Source of the DNA: Bacteroidales bacterium
GTDB lineage: Bacteria > Bacteroidota > Bacteroidia > Bacteroidales > Muribaculaceae
NCBI GenBank assembly: GCA_003150235.1
Contig: QAMW01000033.1
Coordinates: 124,001-188,000 of the forward strand
DNA: 64,000 bases
Direction of reading: 5' to 3'
Program-made: the position numbers and the translations under genes
Notes under the pieces: model-generated
What the model was told of the DNA's origin: nothing
Databases searched by the model: none
Seen by the model: only the letters and a program-made list of their open reading frames with translations
Shown: positions 59,149 through 64,000 of the stretch, piece after piece
How positions within the stretch are numbered: position 1 is the first letter of the stretch
Layout: each line of letters opens with the position of its first letter

Positions 59149-61063
59149 ATATATTGCCCCATCCGCTCTCTTAAACAAGATTGACTCTCCCGCCGACCTG
59201 CGAAAGCTTCCGATGGAAAAACTTCCGGAGGTATGCTCCAATATACGCGAGTTTCTCATTAACTCGCTGTCAACCAATCCCGGACATTTCGCTTCAAGCA
59301 TGGGTGCCGTCGAACTGACGGTAGCGCTCCACTATGTATTCAATACCCCCTACGACCGCATCGTATGGGACGTGGGTCATCAAGCATACGGACATAAGCT
59401 GCTAACGGGACGACGCGACAGGTTTGACACCAACCGCAAATTCAACGGTCTCAGCGGATTCCCCAATCCGGACGAAAGCGAATACGACACTTTCACGGCA
59501 GGTCACGCCTCCAACTCCATTTCCGCAGCCCTAGGCATGGCTGTCGCCTCCCAGCTGAAACAGGAGTCGCCCAAGCGCAATGTCGTAGCCGTGATAGGCG
59601 ATGCCTCCATAGGGGGCGGACTCGCCTTTGAGGGGCTGAACAATGCGACAATAACAAAAAACAATCTCCTTATAATACTCAACGACAACGACATGTCGAT
59701 TGACCGCAACGTAGGAGCGCTGAACTCCTATCTTGCACATCTCACCACCACCAAGGCATACAACGCCTTCCGCTACAAGCTCTACCGCCTTCTAAAGAAG
59801 ATGCATCTGGTAAGCGAAAAGCGTAAAGACTTCATACTGCGGTTTAACAACAGTCTCAAATCGCTGATAAGCAAGCAGCAAAATATATTCGAGGGTCTTA
59901 ACATCCGATATTTCGGTCCGATTGACGGTCATGATGTAGAGCGCCTTGTAAGAGTGCTCAATGACATCAAGGATATGGAGGGGCCCCGGATGCTTCATAT
60001 ACGCACCACGAAAGGCAAAGGTTACACTCCCGCAGAAAATGACCCGGCGTCATGGCATGCCCCCGGAAAATTTGACCCGAAGACAGGAGAACGCGTGACA
60101 GAGCCTAAAGTGGGCGTTCCCGCAAAATATCAGGATGTATTCGGCGAGACGCTGCTCGAACTTGCCCGTCAGAACGACCGCATAGTAGGTATAACCGCCG
60201 CCATGCCGTCGGGCACCTCGATGAGCATCATGCAGGCGGCGATGCCCCACAGGGTATTTGATGTAGGCATCTCTGAAGGACACGCCGTGACTTTTGCGGG
60301 AGGACTTGCGAAAGACGGCATGAGGCCGTTCTGCGCAATATATTCCTCCTTCATGCAGCGTGCCTACGACCATATCATTCACGACGTGGCGATACTGCGG
60401 TTGCCCGTCACGCTCTGTCTTGACCGTGCCGGTATAGTTGGAGAAGACGGAGTCACCCACCACGGGGTGTTTGACCTCAGTTACCTGAGGTCGATACCCA
60501 ATCTTATCGTGTCGTCGCCGCGCGACGAAGTGTCGCTCCGCAATCTCATGTACACCTCGCAGGCAGGAAACCACGGACCATTCGCCATACGCTATCCGCG
60601 TGGGAAAGGCGGTAATCCCGACTGGCGCGCCCCGATGCACGAGATTCCTGTAGGAAAAGGCGAAAAGCTCACCGACGGCAATGATGTGGTAGTGCTGACT
60701 ATCGGACCGATGGCATCAAAAGCCGCCGCCGCGATAGCCCGCGCGGAAAAGGAGGGCATACATGCCGCACACTACGACATGATATTCCTCAAGCCGATTG
60801 ACACTGACATATTGAAGGAAGCGGCTGAAAAAGGTTGCCCGATAATCACCGTAGAAGACGGCATCAAGGAGGGCGGTCTCGGATCGGCAGTGGTCGAATG
60901 GCTCAACGACAACGGCTACGACCGTCACGTGACCCGCATAGGAGTCCCCGACTCCTTTGTGCCTCACGGCAAGGTGCCGGAACTTATGAAACTGTGTGCG
61001 ATGGATGAAGACGCGATATACGACGCCATCATCGACGCCCATAATAAAAGCGCGCTGACATGA
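59120..61063 (+). CDS. dxs: 1-deoxy-D-xylulose-5-phosphate synthase
   Basis: 647 residues (644 if ATG 59129). TPP-binding segment VIGDASIGGGLAFEGLNN near 160, DxS motifs SMGAVELTVALHY (near 50), DVGHQAYGHK, and the pyrimidine domain CLDRAGIVGEDGVTHHGV. The TPP Gly-Asp-Gly reads GDA here, a common DXS variant. It makes DXP, the first step of the MEP isoprenoid pathway. Tight coupling to trkA (ATGA). Confidence 0.96.
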   Translation: MTAMEKGKSKYIAPSALLNKIDSPADLRKLPMEKLPEVCSNIREFLINSLSTNPGHFASSMGAVELTVALHYVFNTPYDRIVWDVGHQAYGHKLLTGRRDRFDTNRKFNGLSGFPNPDESEYDTFTAGHASNSISAALGMAVASQLKQESPKRNVVAVIGDASIGGGLAFEGLNNATITKNNLLIILNDNDMSIDRNVGALNSYLAHLTTTKAYNAFRYKLYRLLKKMHLVSEKRKDFILRFNNSLKSLISKQQNIFEGLNIRYFGPIDGHDVERLVRVLNDIKDMEGPRMLHIRTTKGKGYTPAENDPASWHAPGKFDPKTGERVTEPKVGVPAKYQDVFGETLLELARQNDRIVGITAAMPSGTSMSIMQAAMPHRVFDVGISEGHAVTFAGGLAKDGMRPFCAIYSSFMQRAYDHIIHDVAILRLPVTLCLDRAGIVGEDGVTHHGVFDLSYLRSIPNLIVSSPRDEVSLRNLMYTSQAGNHGPFAIRYPRGKGGNPDWRAPMHEIPVGKGEKLTDGNDVVVLTIGPMASKAAAAIARAEKEGIHAAHYDMIFLKPIDTDILKEAAEKGCPIITVEDGIKEGGLGSAVVEWLNDNGYDRHVTRIGVPDSFVPHGKVPELMKLCAMDEDAIYDAIIDAHNKSALT

Positions 61064-62394
61064 GGATAGTGATTGCCGGTGCCGGGGAAGTAGGCACACA
61101 TCTTGCAAAGCTTCTGTCGCGCGAAGAACAAGATATCATGGTGATAGACGCCGACCAGGCAAAACTCGCCTCGCTCGACGCCAATTACAACCTCATGACC
61201 CTGCGGGGAAACCCGATTTCGTTTAATGCGCTCAACACCGCCGGCGTGGGCAAATGTGACCTCTTCATAGCCGTCACACCCGACGAGACCCAGAATGTAC
61301 TTGCATGCTCGATGGCAAAAAGCATCGGCGCACAGCGCACTGTGGCGCGTATAGACAATTACGAGTTCATGTCGCAGGAAAACCGTGACTACTTCACGCG
61401 CCTGGGGGTAAACGCGCTTATCTATCCCGAGCTGCTTGCCGCCCAGGAAATCATCACGGCTCTGCGACGCTCATGGGCACGTCACTGGTTTGAGCTGCAC
61501 GACGGCGAACTGATAATCGCCGGTGTGAAACTGCGCAACAACGCCCGCATAATCGGTATGCAGCTCAAGGAGTTTGCGATGGTCGAACATAATTTCCACG
61601 TCGCGGCGATAAAGCGTCACCATGACACCATCATCCCGCGAGGCGACGATGTGATAAAAGACAACGACATCCTGTATTTCGCCACGACCCGCGACCATGT
61701 CGACGAACTGCTCGACATCTGCGGAAAGACATCGAAAAAGATACGCAAACTCCTCATCATGGGAGGCAGCCGCATTGCCATACGCCTTGCCGCGCTTGCC
61801 GGAGAGGAGTTCCGCATAAAAATCATCGACACGAATATCGACACGTGCCGTATGCTTCCGGAAAAATGCCCTGACTGCAACATCGTGCACGGTGATGCCC
61901 GCGATATCGAGGTACTTCGCGAGGAAGGCATTGACGACACGGATGCTTTCGTGGCACTCAGTAACAGTTCGGAGACCAATATCCTCGCTTGTCTCACGGC
62001 AAAGGAATTCGGGGTTCACAAGACAATCGCCGAGGTGGAGGACCTTCAGTTTATCTCGGAAGCCGAAGGACTCAATATCGGCACGGTAATCAATAAGAAG
62101 CTCCTTGCATCGAGCAAGATATTCCAGCTTCTGCTCGATATGGATGTATCATCCTCGAAATGCCTTGCGCTGACCGATGCCGAGGTAGCGGAAATCGAGG
62201 CGAAACCGGGCAGTAAAATCACCCGCGACGCGGTAAAGAATCTGCGTCTGCCCCACGGAATGACCATCGCCGCCATGATACGCGACGGCAAGGGAATGCT
62301 TGTTAACGGTAACACCCACATCCAGGCGGGGGATCATGTGGTGGTGTTCTGCCTTTCGGGACTTATACACAAAGTCGAGAAACTGTTTAATTAA
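61060..62394 (+). CDS. trkA: Trk potassium uptake regulator TrkA
   Basis: 444 residues, two RCK_N Rossmann domains (AGAGEVGTHLAKLL at 6-19; MGGSRIAIRLAALAG near 230) with RCK_C domains after each. It binds NAD(H) and gates TrkH. The ATG overlaps the dxs stop by 4 bases, and trkH starts 4 bases later. Confidence 0.94.
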   Translation: MRIVIAGAGEVGTHLAKLLSREEQDIMVIDADQAKLASLDANYNLMTLRGNPISFNALNTAGVGKCDLFIAVTPDETQNVLACSMAKSIGAQRTVARIDNYEFMSQENRDYFTRLGVNALIYPELLAAQEIITALRRSWARHWFELHDGELIIAGVKLRNNARIIGMQLKEFAMVEHNFHVAAIKRHHDTIIPRGDDVIKDNDILYFATTRDHVDELLDICGKTSKKIRKLLIMGGSRIAIRLAALAGEEFRIKIIDTNIDTCRMLPEKCPDCNIVHGDARDIEVLREEGIDDTDAFVALSNSSETNILACLTAKEFGVHKTIAEVEDLQFISEAEGLNIGTVINKKLLASSKIFQLLLDMDVSSSKCLALTDAEVAEIEAKPGSKITRDAVKNLRLPHGMTIAAMIRDGKGMLVNGNTHIQAGDHVVVFCLSGLIHKVEKLFN

Positions 62395-62398
62395 TGCC

Positions 62399-63874
62399 AT
62401 GGGGATTTTCACCGACACTCAGCGTGTAAATATTCCGATGCTGCTCCGCGTATTGGGCTGGCTTCTGATAATCGAGGCTATGTTTATGCTCATCCCGCTT
62501 GCAATATGCCTGATATATGGCGAGGATGATTATATGGCGTTTTTATACACCTTCGGTGTCACCTTCATATCCGGGGTGCTGATGACATGTTGTATCAAGC
62601 CCCGATATACCTCCATGGCGAAGCGCGAAGGTTTTCTGCTGACGGCACTTGTGTGGGTGGTATTCTCCTTTTTCGGGATGCTGCCGTTCATGTTCTGCTC
62701 TACCCCGCTTGACGTCTCCGACGCCTTTTTCGAGACCATGTCGGGATTTTCCACCACCGGGGCGACAGTCTATGAGTCGGTCGACACCCTCTCTCACGGC
62801 ATAAACATGTGGCGTTGCCTCACTCAATGGCTCGGGGGCATGGGAATCATACTTTTCACCCTCGCCGTGCTGCCGATGCTTAACCATTCCGGCGGAATGC
62901 AGATGTTTAACGCCGAGGTGACAGGTATCACCCACGAAAAGCTGCGTCCGCGCATAAGCCAGACGGCAAAAAGCCTATGGATGATATATTTCGCGTTGAC
63001 CATACTCGTGTGCGTGTTACTATGGTTAGGTCCGATGGATTTCTTCGACAGCGTTTGTCACGCCCTCTCCACCATGTCGACAGGCGGCTTCTCGACCCGC
63101 AACAACAGTATCGCCTACTGGGACTCCAATTACATAAAGATTGTGGTCACGATATTCATGTTTCTCGGCGGCGTCAACTTCGCGCTTATCTTCCGTGCGT
63201 GGCATGGTGACTTCAAAAGCCTCTACCGCAACGACACGTTCATGGCATACGTGAAAATAATTTTTGTGTCTTACATACTCTTCGTCATCGCCATTTTTGC
63301 CATGGGCGAGGCGCGTTCGGCGGTTGACGTGACCATCGACCCACTGTTTCAGATTATCACCACGATTTCCTCTACCGGATTGACAGCGAGCAACTTCGAG
63401 AACTGGGGTCCGTTTGTCATTTCAATTACCTTCATATTGATGTTTTTCGGTGCCTGCGCAGGTTCTACAAGCGGCGGTGCAAAAATCGACCGCCTCCTCT
63501 TCCTGTTGAAAAACACCAACAACGAGCTCTACCGCTCGGTACACCCCAATGCCATCAGGTCGGTGCGCATCAACGGCAATGTCATTTCCCCCGACGTGGT
63601 GGAGAAGGTTATCGCCTTTCTATGTATCTACGTCATGATAATATCGGTTGGCGGAATTGTCTTGACAGCGTTTGGCATTCCTATCATTGACGCGTTTTTC
63701 AATTCATTCTCGTGTGTGTCCAATATCGGGCTCGGCATCGACTCACAGGGCAACGGCGGATTCGCCATGCTTCCCGACGCAGGCAAATGGGTACTCTCCT
63801 TCCTGATGCTGACAGGACGTCTTGAAATCTTCACCGTCCTCATCATCTTCACCCCCGCCTTTTGGTCAAAATAA
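62399..63874 (+). CDS. trkH: Trk potassium channel-type transporter TrkH
   Basis: 491 residues. Four pore loops can be followed: FSTTGATVY, MSTGGFSTRN, ISSTGLTAS and VSNIGLGIDS, the first to third resembling the K+ filters and the last the degenerate fourth. About ten membrane helices. Start at ATG 62399 (MGIFTDTQRV) rather than an earlier frame start inside trkA. It completes a potassium uptake pair with TrkA. Confidence 0.94.
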   Translation: MGIFTDTQRVNIPMLLRVLGWLLIIEAMFMLIPLAICLIYGEDDYMAFLYTFGVTFISGVLMTCCIKPRYTSMAKREGFLLTALVWVVFSFFGMLPFMFCSTPLDVSDAFFETMSGFSTTGATVYESVDTLSHGINMWRCLTQWLGGMGIILFTLAVLPMLNHSGGMQMFNAEVTGITHEKLRPRISQTAKSLWMIYFALTILVCVLLWLGPMDFFDSVCHALSTMSTGGFSTRNNSIAYWDSNYIKIVVTIFMFLGGVNFALIFRAWHGDFKSLYRNDTFMAYVKIIFVSYILFVIAIFAMGEARSAVDVTIDPLFQIITTISSTGLTASNFENWGPFVISITFILMFFGACAGSTSGGAKIDRLLFLLKNTNNELYRSVHPNAIRSVRINGNVISPDVVEKVIAFLCIYVMIISVGGIVLTAFGIPIIDAFFNSFSCVSNIGLGIDSQGNGGFAMLPDAGKWVLSFLMLTGRLEIFTVLIIFTPAFWSK

Positions 63875-63913
63875 ACACTTTGCTATCGCTATATAAAGAT
63901 GCTGCGAGTAGGT

Positions 63914-64000
63914 GTTGCCCGCAAGGCATCATCTGTATATAGCCGGGGCGTTGAGCGGAGCGATACCTCCGGGATTATGACACCGTCCCTAAATGTTTCC
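63914..64000. repeat. Family-A nested-palindrome element, copy 3 (cut by window end)
   Basis: GTTGCCCGCAAGGCATCATC (63914-63933), TAGCCGGGGCGTTGAGCGGA...CCTCCGG (63940-63973) and the start of the GTTTCC block (63995-64000) follow the order of the other copies. Confidence 0.7.

Noticed and set aside
60050..60640. Long minus-strand frame opposite dxs
   Set aside because: Shadow of dxs, rich in His/Arg/Gly; no start signal or domain.

Overview
The window comes from a Bacteroidota genome, most likely order Bacteroidales and plausibly Muribaculaceae (the family level is inference). The evidence is promoters of the TTTG-N19-21-TAnnTTTG type in front of many genes, AT-rich starts without Shine-Dalgarno boxes, a complete NqrA-F sodium pump, a lipoprotein TamA (TamL), a Rho factor with a long disordered insertion, secreted pectin enzymes and a FucP-type transporter. 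It reads as chromosomal housekeeping and envelope genes, interrupted by repeat-rich intergenic patches. I see no prophage, conjugative element, IS transposase, CRISPR array, rRNA or tRNA gene.

Layout. 0.1-7.8 kb (+): tsaB, metF, holB, an AddB-like [4Fe-4S] nuclease, hemW and yaaA, closely packed. 7.8-15.6 kb: a hexapeptide acetyltransferase, a small macro-like protein, a nuclease-helicase fusion (SF1), recR with a GNAT gene, dapA, a thioredoxin and an AspT/YidE-type transporter. 15.7-20.9 kb (-): rho, tamL and a HAD phosphatase with 12-bp gaps, a likely operon. 21.2-26.1 kb (-): one 1583-residue secreted pectin-degrading enzyme with three modules. 26.16-26.46 kb (+): a candidate structured non-coding RNA with its own promoter, a long closing stem and an intrinsic terminator. 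27.0-33.6 kb (-): an envelope operon (GT4 glycosyltransferase, UPF0104 membrane protein, kdsB, M16-like pseudopeptidase, tgt, LptF/G). 33.6-37.3 kb: a secreted protein, a PL10 pectate lyase, ogt and a small HExxH protein. 37.3-41.6 kb (-): fucP-like transporter, a nucleotidyltransferase/GHMP-kinase fusion, GDP-fucose synthase and an aldose-epimerase-like gene. 42.3-45.0 kb: two tandem NSS sodium symporters. 45.1-51.0 kb: VanZ-like, TlpA-like, OmpA-like and a small acidic protein, then ExbB-ExbD-ExbD-TonB. 51.4-57.3 kb (+): nqrABCDEF. 57.9-63.9 kb: a DUF6291-like orphan, duplicated promoters, a small membrane protein, dxs, trkA and trkH.

How it fits together. Nqr builds the sodium gradient used by the NSS symporters, and ExbBD-TonB couples proton flow to outer-membrane uptake. 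The trimodular enzyme and PL10 lyase cut pectin outside the cell or in the periplasm. KdsB, LptF/G and TamL build the outer membrane. Three dispersed palindromic repeat families (near 8.4, 41.8-42.3, 57.4-57.8 and 63.9 kb) occupy most long gene-free stretches. The least explained items are the 26.2 kb RNA, the nested-palindrome repeat, the tandem identical promoters before dxs and the nucleotidyltransferase-kinase fusion.
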